Shown here one piece after another: positions 29,913 through 37,307 of a stretch of 37,628 nucleotides of DNA. The notes under the pieces were generated by a model. That model was given only the letters and a program-made list of their open reading frames with translations. It did no database searches and was not told where the DNA came from. How positions within the stretch are numbered: position 1 is the first letter of the stretch; the number at the start of each line of letters is the position of its first letter. The DNA is from a virus. A program made the position numbers and the translations under genes. The DNA lies in the IMG/VR virus record IMGVR_UViG_3300044644_000378, positions 1 to 37,628 of that record. One strand, given 5' to 3'.

Positions 29913-30092
29913 CTAGTGTGCTAACACTGCCATTAAATGTATCTGCGGATCGTTAAATTCAAATTTATAATGTAGTGGACTCATCGACAACATTTTTAAA
30001 TTCCACTCATTGTTATTTAAGTTTTTTTGACACCAATCAATACATTTGGCAGTACGGGCAACATCACTGTATATATCAATCTTGTGAGTCAT
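29913..30092 (-). CDS. 59-residue small protein
   Basis: Read from the ATG at 30092 (MTHKIDIYSDVARTAKCIDW), which overlaps the end of the upstream gene by 17 bases. A longer frame to 30158 is possible but would overlap far more. It has an alpha/beta pattern with the C-terminal part FEFNDPQIHLMAVLAH. Function unknown. Confidence 0.55.
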   Translation of the reverse strand: MTHKIDIYSDVARTAKCIDWCQKNLNNNEWNLKMLSMSPLHYKFEFNDPQIHLMAVLAH

Positions 30093-30465
30093 TTTCGGTA
30101 CCGTGTAGTAATGCTTCGAGTGTTTTGTAGTGATCGAATGCCTGCTGTAATGCTTCATACTTGGCTAACAATTCAGGTTTAGGTTCAAGTATGCTAAGAC
30201 GTTGCTCTACTTTCTGCATCCATGTTACCATACTTTTATCACCAATCACAATATCTGGCTCAAATCCCTCTAGATGCAGCTGACCGTTGGTAGTTATTTT
30301 GGATGATGTTGAGTTAGCCCAATTAGTACTAGCACCACCGGACATTAACCCACTACTTGAATTACCTGCGCCGGCTACACTAACAGTACTAGTGCCAGCG
30401 CCTAATGTTACATTGCTGTAACTACCTGCGCCCGAAGTACTGCTAGCCGGAATATAAACTGCCAC
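30076..30465 (-). CDS. conserved phage protein, Ser/Gly-rich start and coiled C-terminus
   Basis: A 129-residue protein with a GTG start (30463-30465) overlapping the TAG of the previous gene. The first 55 residues are Ser/Gly/Thr/Ala low complexity. The second half has a conserved segment LEGFEPDIVIGDKSMVTWMQ followed by a helical region (KVEQRLSILEPKPELLAKYE) that looks like a coiled coil. This second half is familiar in T4-like phages as small proteins of unknown role, probably virion- or DNA-metabolism-associated. Confidence 0.7.
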   Translation of the reverse strand: MAVYIPASSTSGAGSYSNVTLGAGTSTVSVAGAGNSSSGLMSGGASTNWANSTSSKITTNGQLHLEGFEPDIVIGDKSMVTWMQKVEQRLSILEPKPELLAKYEALQQAFDHYKTLEALLHGTENDSQD

Positions 30466-30620
30466 TAGTTTTTACCTTTGCAATCACAGTTACGGCCTTG
30501 ATTACAGTTGCCTGTACAATTAGTGTCAACCTCGCTGCCGTGTGGCCCAAACACCATATAAACTAAACCTAAACCAATTGCCGCAAGTACAGCCATCGCT
30601 AATATTAAGTATTCTAACAT
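30465..30620 (-). CDS. 51-residue single-span membrane protein with Cys-rich tail
   Basis: Read from the ATG at 30620 (MLEYLILAMAVLAAIGLGLV). It directly follows the TAA of the upstream gene, whose acidic C-terminal codons supply the GAGGAGGAAG ribosome-binding site. A single membrane helix is followed by a tail with four Cys in TNCTGNCNQGRNCDCKGKN, which may bind metal or form disulphides. Function unknown. Confidence 0.65.
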   Translation of the reverse strand: MLEYLILAMAVLAAIGLGLVYMVFGPHGSEVDTNCTGNCNQGRNCDCKGKN

Positions 30621-30621
30621 A

Positions 30622-31326
30622 TTAATCTTCCTCCTCGTCATCATTGTAGTCATCTTCGTCACGTTCTTCGCCTTGATAGACTGGTTCTCCACCTACGATA
30701 ATCCATTTGTTCTCACTCCACTTACCGTTGGTATCGTAGTCATTACCATCAATGTCTTCACCATCATATTGCACACCACTAGTAAGTTCCCAGCCATCCA
30801 TGTCTTCATATAATACACGTAGTTTACTAGGATCAAACGGAGCTTTGAGCTCAAATTCATTACCGAAGAACGTGCCTTTTTCACCCTGAGCACCCCAGAA
30901 TACCACAGTACCCGCAGGATAATCATTGATATACTTTTCATCAATACAATCACTTTCGGCTCCGTTGTCACTTAATGCACTACCTAGTGGACTAGTCCAA
31001 ACCTCAGCACCAGTTTCATCATAGACTGTAATGTTGCTAGAGTCATCGAATGTAGCACCAGCCGTGTGCCCATCGCGATCACATTCATCCGGACTACCCG
31101 GGTCGAATGGACGCATATCAAATGGAACATCGTCCCACATACGCTCTTCCCAACTACCAGCATACTGTTCAATGTCAATCTCTTTTTCTTTAAAGAAATC
31201 GTAGATCTTACGGTCGACCTTGCCCCAATAGACTTCGCCGCCTCGACCCCAAATTTCAACACGATAGGTACGCGGTGTAAATTTAAGTGTCTGCAATAAC
31301 TCTTCTTTTTCTTGCTCAGTTGCCAT
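30622..31326 (-). CDS. conserved acidic phage protein
   Basis: A 234-residue protein from the ATG at 31326 (MATEQEKEELLQTLKFTPRT), preceded by an AAAGGA ribosome-binding site and a perfect promoter 24 bases upstream. The frame is open 24 codons further but those include the promoter. It is beta-rich with many Trp and Gly and ends in a highly acidic tail. An N-terminal RTYRVEIWGRGGEVYWGKVD module may be a small domain. Function unknown. Confidence 0.72.
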   Translation of the reverse strand: MATEQEKEELLQTLKFTPRTYRVEIWGRGGEVYWGKVDRKIYDFFKEKEIDIEQYAGSWEERMWDDVPFDMRPFDPGSPDECDRDGHTAGATFDDSSNITVYDETGAEVWTSPLGSALSDNGAESDCIDEKYINDYPAGTVVFWGAQGEKGTFFGNEFELKAPFDPSKLRVLYEDMDGWELTSGVQYDGEDIDGNDYDTNGKWSENKWIIVGGEPVYQGEERDEDDYNDDEEED

Positions 31327-31350
31327 GATATTTCCTTTCACATTAACTAC

Positions 31351-31379
31351 ATTATACACTAAACAGCCGTTGTTGTCAA
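31351..31379 (-). promoter_or_regulatory. consensus sigma-70 promoter
   Basis: -35 TTGACA (31374-31379), 17-base spacer, -10 TATAAT (31351-31356). The TGA stop of the gamma-glutamylcyclotransferase-like gene (31376-31378) is inside the -35 box. It drives the 234-residue gene at 31326. Confidence 0.92.
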
Positions 31380-31813
31380 CTGCAATATGCTTCACCATAC
31401 ATCATATGAACACGGTCAACAGCATCTTCAAGTTGGACCAAACTAATGCCATGGTCCTCATAACCATCTGCTACCATGTTATAATAACTGTTACTTGGTA
31501 GGCTAAGTTGCTCATCTGGATACATTAAGTAAGTCATTGCAGTATGTAAGGTACCGTCGATAAGCACAGTGACTATTTGTTTGGTGTAGTATACCGGAAA
31601 GCCTTCTAATATGTCTAAGGCATCTTCGCAGTCATCTGATATTTCCCAAACTACCCCAACTGCATCACTAGTATAATCAGCCACTACAGTAGCAAATGAT
31701 TTGAACTCAAAGCGGAAGCCTGGCAATACCGCGGCTCCTAAACTTACTGCCTGTGGGCAACGTCGAGACATTTGTGCTAGATTAGTATTCATTCCGTAAC
31801 TGAAGTATTTCAT
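31376..31813 (-). CDS. gamma-glutamylcyclotransferase-like (AIG2/GGCT fold) protein
   Basis: A 145-residue protein. The start MKYFSYGMNTNLAQMSRRCP matches the YGxN/S...M substrate loop of GGCT-type enzymes. The core has VVWEISDDCEDALDILEGFP with a likely catalytic Glu70, followed by YYTKQIVTV. The enzymes release 5-oxoproline from gamma-glutamyl amines or peptides. It overlaps the SleB-like gene by 4 bases. A role in glutathione or gamma-glutamyl metabolism, or in processing the product of the amidotransferase, is inference. Confidence 0.8.
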   Translation of the reverse strand: MKYFSYGMNTNLAQMSRRCPQAVSLGAAVLPGFRFEFKSFATVVADYTSDAVGVVWEISDDCEDALDILEGFPVYYTKQIVTVLIDGTLHTAMTYLMYPDEQLSLPSNSYYNMVADGYEDHGISLVQLEDAVDRVHMMYGEAYCS

Positions 31814-32379
31814 AGTTTAATTGAATTTCCTTTTGCTTGTGTGTAAAAAATGTGTTGCCCTATCTTTGCTACTCGTTTACCTTTATCACGCCAGTCTGGA
31901 CGAACATAGTCTGCGTGATAAAATAACGCTTTCTTCAATGGTTTTACTCTAACCCCATTATTTAATACTTGACTAGCAATTTCTCTACTGCGAGTCCAGG
32001 TTGCATCGTTGGGTCTAGACCAAGCACGTTCTTTAACTTTGGTCCAACTAAACTGTGCTTTTGAATATACAACATTGCATATATTCTTACCCCAGTAACC
32101 CGACTTCTTACGATTAAGTGTTACCTGCGCAACTGCGTATTTGCCTAAGTCGCTTTCGACACCTGCTTCATAGTATATATTACGTACCAAACACTCAAAC
32201 TCTCGCGGGGTATATTTGGCTCGTGTGCCACTACGTTCTAACACTGCTTCTTTAATTATTTCAACATCATCGTGTATTTCAAAAATATGTTCTTCCATTG
32301 TATCTATGCGTTGATCCTGCACAAATAATATGTATAGCACACCTGCAATAATAAAATAAATTAAGCCACGTTTAATCAT
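31810..32379 (-). CDS. membrane-anchored SleB-type cell-wall hydrolase
   Basis: A 189-residue protein with an N-terminal membrane anchor (MIKRGLIYFIIAGVLYILFV) and a short coil, then a Hydrolase_2/SleB-like domain: ECLVRNIYYEAGVES with the catalytic-type Glu, GKYAVAQVTLNRKKS, and the ALFYHADYVRPDW and AKIGQHIFY motifs. It should cut peptidoglycan in the periplasm. It has its own early-type promoter, unlike the late lysis cassette, so it may serve another step such as superinfection control or local wall remodelling. Confidence 0.82.
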   Translation of the reverse strand: MIKRGLIYFIIAGVLYILFVQDQRIDTMEEHIFEIHDDVEIIKEAVLERSGTRAKYTPREFECLVRNIYYEAGVESDLGKYAVAQVTLNRKKSGYWGKNICNVVYSKAQFSWTKVKERAWSRPNDATWTRSREIASQVLNNGVRVKPLKKALFYHADYVRPDWRDKGKRVAKIGQHIFYTQAKGNSIKL

Positions 32380-32411
32380 AATGTGCTTTCTCTAATGTTT
32401 AAAACACATGT

Positions 32412-32440
32412 ATTATACTATAGATTAGCCCGAAAGTCAA
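32412..32440 (-). promoter_or_regulatory. sigma-70 promoter for SleB-like gene
   Basis: -35 TTGACT (32435-32440), 17-base spacer, -10 TATAAT (32412-32417), just after the terminator of the 82-residue gene and 32 bases before the start at 32379. Confidence 0.88.
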
Positions 32441-32453
32441 GCAAAATATCAAC

Positions 32454-32482
32454 AAAAAAGCCCGCATTACACGGGCTTTTTT
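32454..32482 (-). terminator. rho-independent terminator
   Basis: A perfect 11-bp stem (arms 32454-32464 and 32472-32482), core GCCCG/CGGGC with A/T-runs on both sides and a 7-base loop. It lies after the 82-residue gene stop (32500). It could act in both directions. Confidence 0.9.
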
Positions 32483-32499
32483 ATAACTACAGTTGCTAA

Positions 32500-32748
32500 T
32501 TAAGCAATAAACGCACGAGCACGTGAACCTGTAACGTCACGAGCAGTTACAGTATACGCAGTTTTACCTGTTGTGTTTACTGAAGTCTTAACTACTAAGC
32601 CGCATTTACGGAACTCTGACATACGAGCTGGTAAGTTTTTGATACCGTAGTTAGCAGATGCTTGAGCCGCTGTTAATGTTTTACCTGTACCACGTAAGTA
32701 TGTTTCTAAGAATGCTACTTGATTTGTTACTTTAGCTAAATTTGCCAT
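32500..32748 (-). CDS. small winged-helix-like DNA-binding protein
   Basis: An 82-residue basic protein: MANLAKVTNQVAFLETYLRG, then TLTAAQASANYGIKNLPARM with a helix-turn-helix look, and a beta hairpin KTSVNTTGKTAYTVTAR. This arrangement resembles a small winged helix. It is flanked by its own consensus promoter and strong terminator, so it is probably a highly expressed single gene. It may be a DNA-binding or transcription factor of the phage. Similar proteins are familiar in freshwater T4-like phages. Confidence 0.75.
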   Translation of the reverse strand: MANLAKVTNQVAFLETYLRGTGKTLTAAQASANYGIKNLPARMSEFRKCGLVVKTSVNTTGKTAYTVTARDVTGSRARAFIA

Positions 32749-32805
32749 TGTTTACTTCTCCATAAAGATTAATAAAAGTTTTGCTTAATTCCTAAGCATG
32801 TGTAT

Positions 32806-32834
32806 ATTATATACTCAGTTAATGATGTTGTCAA
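32806..32834 (-). promoter_or_regulatory. consensus sigma-70 promoter for winged-helix gene
   Basis: -35 TTGACA (32829-32834), 17-base spacer, -10 TATAAT (32806-32811). The TGA stop of the AbrB-like gene (32831-32833) is inside the -35 box. The leader to the ATG at 32748 is about 50 bases. Confidence 0.92.
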
Positions 32835-32998
32835 CCTTTTTTGGTTAACCTAATTTCTTTAGTTTCTTCATTGATTGACCACACTAACGTATCATCCTCT
32901 TTCCAACCTAATTGTTCTATTAGGTCAGTTGGTAGAGGAAGAATTAGTTCACCAGTTGTTAAATCTTCGTCTAATACCGCAGTCCATTGCTTGGTCAT
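32831..32998 (-). CDS. 55-residue AbrB/SpoVT-like protein
   Basis: A short gene starting directly after the stop of the upstream gene (TAA then ATG). The sequence MTKQWTAVLDEDLTTGELIL, then PLPTDLIEQLGWKEDDTLVW, fits the swapped-hairpin AbrB pattern (LP..L...LGW..GD.L.W). Such domains bind DNA as dimers, often as transition-state regulators or antitoxins. No toxin partner is visible beside it. Its TGA lies in the next promoter. Confidence 0.68.
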   Translation of the reverse strand: MTKQWTAVLDEDLTTGELILPLPTDLIEQLGWKEDDTLVWSINEETKEIRLTKKG

Positions 32999-33325
32999 TT
33001 AAAATCCATGTAATTCAACTTCAATTTTAAAATCAGTTACGCTGTCTACACGGAAACTGCGCCAAGCCTGTTTGTCTATACACCAAACGCTAATTGTAGC
33101 AGATTCCTTTTCAGTAGCCTCTTTAACCGGTGTTTTACGCTCATACGCAGGCACAATATCTGCTCTAAGGGTACAGGGCATAATGCGAGTTTCGCCGTTT
33201 ACTTTGGTGAATGTTACTTCACATATACGGTATTTTAATTCTTCTAACAATTCTTCTTTAGTCAATATCATACGATTCCTTTCTATTGATTCAGTAAATG
33301 CGTCCATACCCCAGGCTAATAACAT
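32999..33325 (-). CDS. small SH3-barrel (WYL_2-like) protein
   Basis: A 108-residue protein. The C-terminal part (ICEVTFTKVNGETRIMPCTL, and SVWCIDKQAWRSFRVDSV) matches the small Sm/SH3-like barrel known from T4-type phages. The start at 33325 overlaps the upstream stop (TAATG). An internal ATG at 33271 (MILTKEELLEELKYRI) has a stronger AAAGGA ribosome-binding site and might be the true start, giving 90 residues. It is possibly a nucleic-acid-binding regulator. Confidence 0.7.
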   Translation of the reverse strand: MLLAWGMDAFTESIERNRMILTKEELLEELKYRICEVTFTKVNGETRIMPCTLRADIVPAYERKTPVKEATEKESATISVWCIDKQAWRSFRVDSVTDFKIEVELHGF

Positions 33326-33774
33326 TATTCTGCCGTTCCTTTCAACGTCTCAAATGTAATTTCTTTGGCACGCTCGTCTAATGCTTTGCGTTCTAGTACA
33401 TCTATAGTGCGCAATAAATCCTGAACCAAATCAACGATGACCTCGCGGCCATCTGCTGTTAAATGACAATATTCACGCCCGACTGGACTACTGTGCCATA
33501 GTTTGGAGTTGGTAATTAATCCCTGTAATGCACCGTACACAACATCTTTATTAGCCTGCTGGGCTAGTTTGTAATTCTTTGTCATAATTGCGTCCTTAAA
33601 CTTTAAATTATACAAATCAAGTGACTTAGTTGGTTTTCTCAGTCGCTGGAGTCGTTGCCATAGTCGCACATATCGCCATAGTTTATCTAATAGTATCATG
33701 CTTACCCACATAACACTTAATCCAACTGCTGTTACTAGAATTAGCCCCAATGTCGACCATAATCCACTGTACAT
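33325..33774 (-). CDS. membrane-anchored protein, unknown function
   Basis: A 149-residue protein with an N-terminal membrane segment (LGLILVTAVGLSVMWVSMIL) and a basic stretch (RYVRLWQRLQRLRKPTKS), then a soluble helical domain beginning near residue 64. An internal Met at that point could start a separate soluble form. It is headed by its own promoter at 33796-33824. Function unknown. Confidence 0.65.
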   Translation of the reverse strand: MYSGLWSTLGLILVTAVGLSVMWVSMILLDKLWRYVRLWQRLQRLRKPTKSLDLYNLKFKDAIMTKNYKLAQQANKDVVYGALQGLITNSKLWHSSPVGREYCHLTADGREVIVDLVQDLLRTIDVLERKALDERAKEITFETLKGTAE

Positions 33775-33795
33775 AATGTTCTCCTACATTACATT

Positions 33796-33824
33796 AATAT
33801 ACTATCATTTAATGGCATTGTCAA
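33796..33824 (-). promoter_or_regulatory. sigma-70 promoter
   Basis: -35 TTGACA (33819-33824) lies within the last codons of the DNA ligase gene; 17-base spacer, -10 TATATT (33796-33801). It is 21 bases before the ATG at 33774. Confidence 0.85.
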
Positions 33825-35139
33825 ATTGTTCGATAACTTTTGCTAAATCATCTGCTACTTTCTTGTCTGTTCTAAATTCAGCAAAGCGTGGAAGGAATAA
33901 TGAATATTTTGTGTTGTTACCCGTTGGCGGCATAATGCTGTTGCCTTTAACTGTGACAATCGTACCTATTAATTTATCACGATTGTTATGTACTTCTAAA
34001 CGTACTTCATCTGTAAAGCCACTGATGTTTACTTCAAGTAATCCATCGCTTGATTGGCAAACAATAGAACCAAACGTTGCTTCGTTTTTACCGTTGCCAG
34101 CATTAAATCCCATTATAACCAAATCAACGTCGATATCAAGTTTCATTTTAACTTGGTCTTTGCTGGTGGTATCTTTCCAAATACCTGTAGCATTTTTAAT
34201 AATTGTACCTTCCATGCCAAGGTCTAACATTTCACGATAGTGAGCTAGTGCTTCTTCCATGTTGTGTACAATACGTGTATCAATAAGTTCAATACATTCT
34301 GCTTTTAGTGTTTGTGCCGCTAGTTCAGCAAAGCGAAGTTGATATGGTACTGCATACGTACCTTTAGAAACTACCGAAGTTAAGGCAATTTGGTCCCATA
34401 CTAGGTATACAATCTCGTCATTTGCGCCAATATCGCCACCTTTTTGGACCTTGTTTAAGATACCATTACCAATTTGACGTGGTAACACAACACCATCGCG
34501 TTTAATCAACAATTCACCGTGTGACTGTGTACCAGTTGGAAATGTTTTTTGTACATCAGCAATTAAGTGTGCAAAGTATTGCGATGGAAATAATGAACCT
34601 GCACGACTTAGAATTTGTACGTCACCGTCTGCTGTATGATTTACGTTGGCAAACATACCATCTGCTTTGAGCTGACTATACACGCCATCTGTCCAACTGA
34701 ACTCATCTAACTTAGCGGCTTTTGGCAGTGCGCAACGCATATACGGAAACTCCGGAATTAAATTCTTCCATACTTTGTTTGCTGTTGATTCGCCAAAGCC
34801 AGCACGTAGGTCACGGTCTACTACTTTGGCAATTACTTTTGCATTGTCTGCTGATACACATTCGAGTATAAGTTTAAGCTGATTAATACCAGCGGTGCCA
34901 GTAACTTGGCGTGTGCTTAACGTTTCTAATAACGAAAATGCTTCTGACATGGTCATGAAGTCAATGCGCATTTTAGTTTCGTACGGGGGAATTTTTTTAA
35001 TGAAGAAGTTTACAGTTGGGTCATAGGCAAGACGAACAACTTCTTGTAGTTCTTTATTGTCTTTATGCTGGGTAAGGATAGCAATTTTTGCATTCTTACT
35101 AGGTTCGTTTGCAACTTCTTCTAAAATAGCGTTTATCAT
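33805..35139 (-). CDS. ATP-dependent DNA ligase (T4 gp30-like)
   Basis: A 444-residue ligase. The N-terminus MINAILEEVANEPSKNAKIA is colinear with T4 gp30. The adenylation motif I is QLKADGMFANV with Lys158 as the AMP acceptor, almost the same number as Lys159 in T4. Motif III appears in SHGELLI, motif IV in EGTIIKN, and motif V in VKMKLDIDVDLVIMGF, followed by an OB domain. It seals nicks in duplex DNA during replication and repair. It has its own early-type promoter and is followed by a second one inside its 3' end. Confidence 0.93.
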   Translation of the reverse strand: MINAILEEVANEPSKNAKIAILTQHKDNKELQEVVRLAYDPTVNFFIKKIPPYETKMRIDFMTMSEAFSLLETLSTRQVTGTAGINQLKLILECVSADNAKVIAKVVDRDLRAGFGESTANKVWKNLIPEFPYMRCALPKAAKLDEFSWTDGVYSQLKADGMFANVNHTADGDVQILSRAGSLFPSQYFAHLIADVQKTFPTGTQSHGELLIKRDGVVLPRQIGNGILNKVQKGGDIGANDEIVYLVWDQIALTSVVSKGTYAVPYQLRFAELAAQTLKAECIELIDTRIVHNMEEALAHYREMLDLGMEGTIIKNATGIWKDTTSKDQVKMKLDIDVDLVIMGFNAGNGKNEATFGSIVCQSSDGLLEVNISGFTDEVRLEVHNNRDKLIGTIVTVKGNSIMPPTGNNTKYSLFLPRFAEFRTDKKVADDLAKVIEQFDNAIK

Positions 35140-35169
35140 TTATACACTCATTTATTAATTTATAAGTGT

Positions 35170-35198
35170 ATTATACAGCCAGTTAACCAAAAAGTCAA
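35170..35198 (-). promoter_or_regulatory. sigma-70 promoter for DNA ligase
   Basis: -35 TTGACT (35193-35198), 17-base spacer, -10 TATAAT (35170-35175), between the fibre gene stop (35202) and the ligase ATG (35139). Confidence 0.9.
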
Positions 35199-35201
35199 CC
35201 G

Positions 35202-37307
35202 TTAATTACGTCCAACTACTACTTCGATTGTGACTATTTCGCCATCGGGTATTGAGCCCAATGCCTTGCCGATGATACAACCTGGTTGATATTTGGTCAT
35301 ATCTAAACGTTCTGCTACACCGCGCACATCGCTGGTAACTACACGATCGCCTTTGTTAATTGGACCTTGCACACGACATGGTACACGACCTTGCAATGCA
35401 ACAGGCAGTCCATCGAGTTCAGAATTCATTAGATGTGCTGGATTAGTAGATATAACACCTGCAACCGCAGTATCATGACTGAATGTACTAATAGTAATTT
35501 CTTCATTACCACCAAATACTACCACAGTACCTGGAACGTATTTCTTATCGCTAGAATAGTTTTCAGCCAAGTCAGCGTAACGTGCATTAGTGGCTGTACC
35601 AGTCATAACACCGCAGGCAAATGCTTCGTATGATGTCCCTGGATTATTTACAATGGCTATTCTACCACTGGCTTCCATAACAATACTCGAAGCAACCACG
35701 CCGCTCCAGTGGAATGCTAGTCTAGGTGCCGCAGCAATAGCACTAGCTTGGGCGCCGGCCAACCCAGCTTCACGGATTTGAATAGCAGAACCGTAGCCAG
35801 TACCGCTAGAGCTTGATGCAATATAACTGGCGCCTGCGCCATACAAATTAGTTGCTGTGCCGCTAGAAGTGATAAATCCTGCACCATTGGTAAGTTGATT
35901 AGTGTTTGTCACATTAGTGGCACCTGCCGCAATACCATCTAATTTACTAGCGTAGGTGCTGGTCATGTAGCCATTAACTGATGCAGTTGCGGCTGCCATG
36001 CTAATTGCCGGTGTGGTTCCGCCGCTTGATGTAACTGGAGCCGTACCAGTAACACTTGTAACCATAGTAGCGTTTGCACCAGCAAGTGAATTGTTAATTG
36101 CAGTAATATTTGCATCAACATAGCCTTTCATTGCTGTGTTAGCTGTAGTAATAGCAGTTGTTGTGGTACTTATTTGCCCATCAACATAGCCTTTCATGTT
36201 GGTATTGGCTGTGGTAATACTCGAGTCAGTAGTTGATATCTGCCCATCAACATAGCCTTTCATGTTGGTATTGGCTGTGGTAATACTCGAGTCAGTAGTT
36301 GATATCTGCCCATCAACATAGCCTTTCATGTTGGTATTAGCAGTTGTGATAGCACTTTCAACGTTAGTCAAAATACTCTGCCCATTAGCATAGGTAACAC
36401 CGGTTGTGATTAAATTACCAACTCTTAAATTACTGTAAGTGGCATTAGTAAAGTCAACAGTTGTAGTGGGTTCAGCTACTACGTTAGCAAATAATTTCCA
36501 TACATCGTCACTGGCATCACGAACTAACCCAGTATGTTGATAGCCCGGGTTAGTAAAAGACGCAACAAATCCAATATCTAATACATCACCCGAATTATCG
36601 TGCGCCAAATATAATAATGTATCACTGAGTTGTATATTGTTACTACTAAATGTAGTCTGTGTACCTAATACATTTAAGTCGCCGCTAACATTTAAATTTG
36701 CACCAACACTAACACCGCCGGTAACAATTAATGCACCGGTACCCACCCCAGTTGATTGCGTTGCATTAGTAATTGATACCGCACCAGTAAATGTTGCGCC
36801 GCTTAAATCGGCTTTAGTGACATCAACACTGTCAACATACCCTTTCATATTGGTGTTGGCTGTTGTGGCTGCACTTGAAGTAGTTGATATCTGACCGTCA
36901 ACATAACCTTTCATGTTGGTATTAGCAGTTACAATAGCGGCATTTGCAGCAGTTATTTGACTTAATTGAGTAGATGCATTACTTGTCCATGCAGTAGTAA
37001 CTGCATCAACATAACCTTTCATGTTAGTGTTAGCTGTAACTATTTGTCCGCTTAAAGCACCAGCATTGGCAATAATTGCTGTTAGAATACTAACTCCGTT
37101 AGCATAATTATAATTTGCTGCCGATATATTACCAGTTACAGCCAGCGAGCTTAATGTACCTACAGAAGTAATATTACCCTGCGTATTTGCTGACAAATCA
37201 CCAGATACTGTAGGGGTACTAGTTGATCCATCGGATACTACCTGCCCTGCAATAGATATTTTCTTTGATACATTGTCAAATTTAAATGAACGTTTACGTG
37301 ACGACAT
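35202..37307 (-). CDS. long tail fibre with 22-residue repeats and ARYADLAENY domain
   Basis: A 701-residue protein. Repeats of the type TTANTNMKGYVDGQIS occur about seven times (near residues 90-160 and 325-400), giving a predicted trimeric coiled or beta-helical shaft. Part of it is encoded by perfect 66-bp DNA repeats. The C-terminal domain (ARYADLAENYSSDKKYVPGT, VAGVISTNPAHLMN) is shared with the fibre at 25020-26837 and resembles autoproteolytic or chaperone domains of phage appendages. Another shared block lies in the region FTNPGYQHTGLVRDASDDVW. The start overlaps the upstream stop (TAATG). It probably determines host binding. Confidence 0.82.
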   Translation of the reverse strand: MSSRKRSFKFDNVSKKISIAGQVVSDGSTSTPTVSGDLSANTQGNITSVGTLSSLAVTGNISAANYNYANGVSILTAIIANAGALSGQIVTANTNMKGYVDAVTTAWTSNASTQLSQITAANAAIVTANTNMKGYVDGQISTTSSAATTANTNMKGYVDSVDVTKADLSGATFTGAVSITNATQSTGVGTGALIVTGGVSVGANLNVSGDLNVLGTQTTFSSNNIQLSDTLLYLAHDNSGDVLDIGFVASFTNPGYQHTGLVRDASDDVWKLFANVVAEPTTTVDFTNATYSNLRVGNLITTGVTYANGQSILTNVESAITTANTNMKGYVDGQISTTDSSITTANTNMKGYVDGQISTTDSSITTANTNMKGYVDGQISTTTTAITTANTAMKGYVDANITAINNSLAGANATMVTSVTGTAPVTSSGGTTPAISMAAATASVNGYMTSTYASKLDGIAAGATNVTNTNQLTNGAGFITSSGTATNLYGAGASYIASSSSGTGYGSAIQIREAGLAGAQASAIAAAPRLAFHWSGVVASSIVMEASGRIAIVNNPGTSYEAFACGVMTGTATNARYADLAENYSSDKKYVPGTVVVFGGNEEITISTFSHDTAVAGVISTNPAHLMNSELDGLPVALQGRVPCRVQGPINKGDRVVTSDVRGVAERLDMTKYQPGCIIGKALGSIPDGEIVTIEVVVGRN
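36175..36338. repeat. 66-bp perfect tandem repeat in fibre gene
   Basis: Units 36175-36240 and 36241-36306 are identical over 66 bases, and a third unit matches for 32 bases before diverging. Each encodes 22 residues, so length changes keep the frame. Perfect identity suggests recent duplication or gene conversion. Confidence 0.95.
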
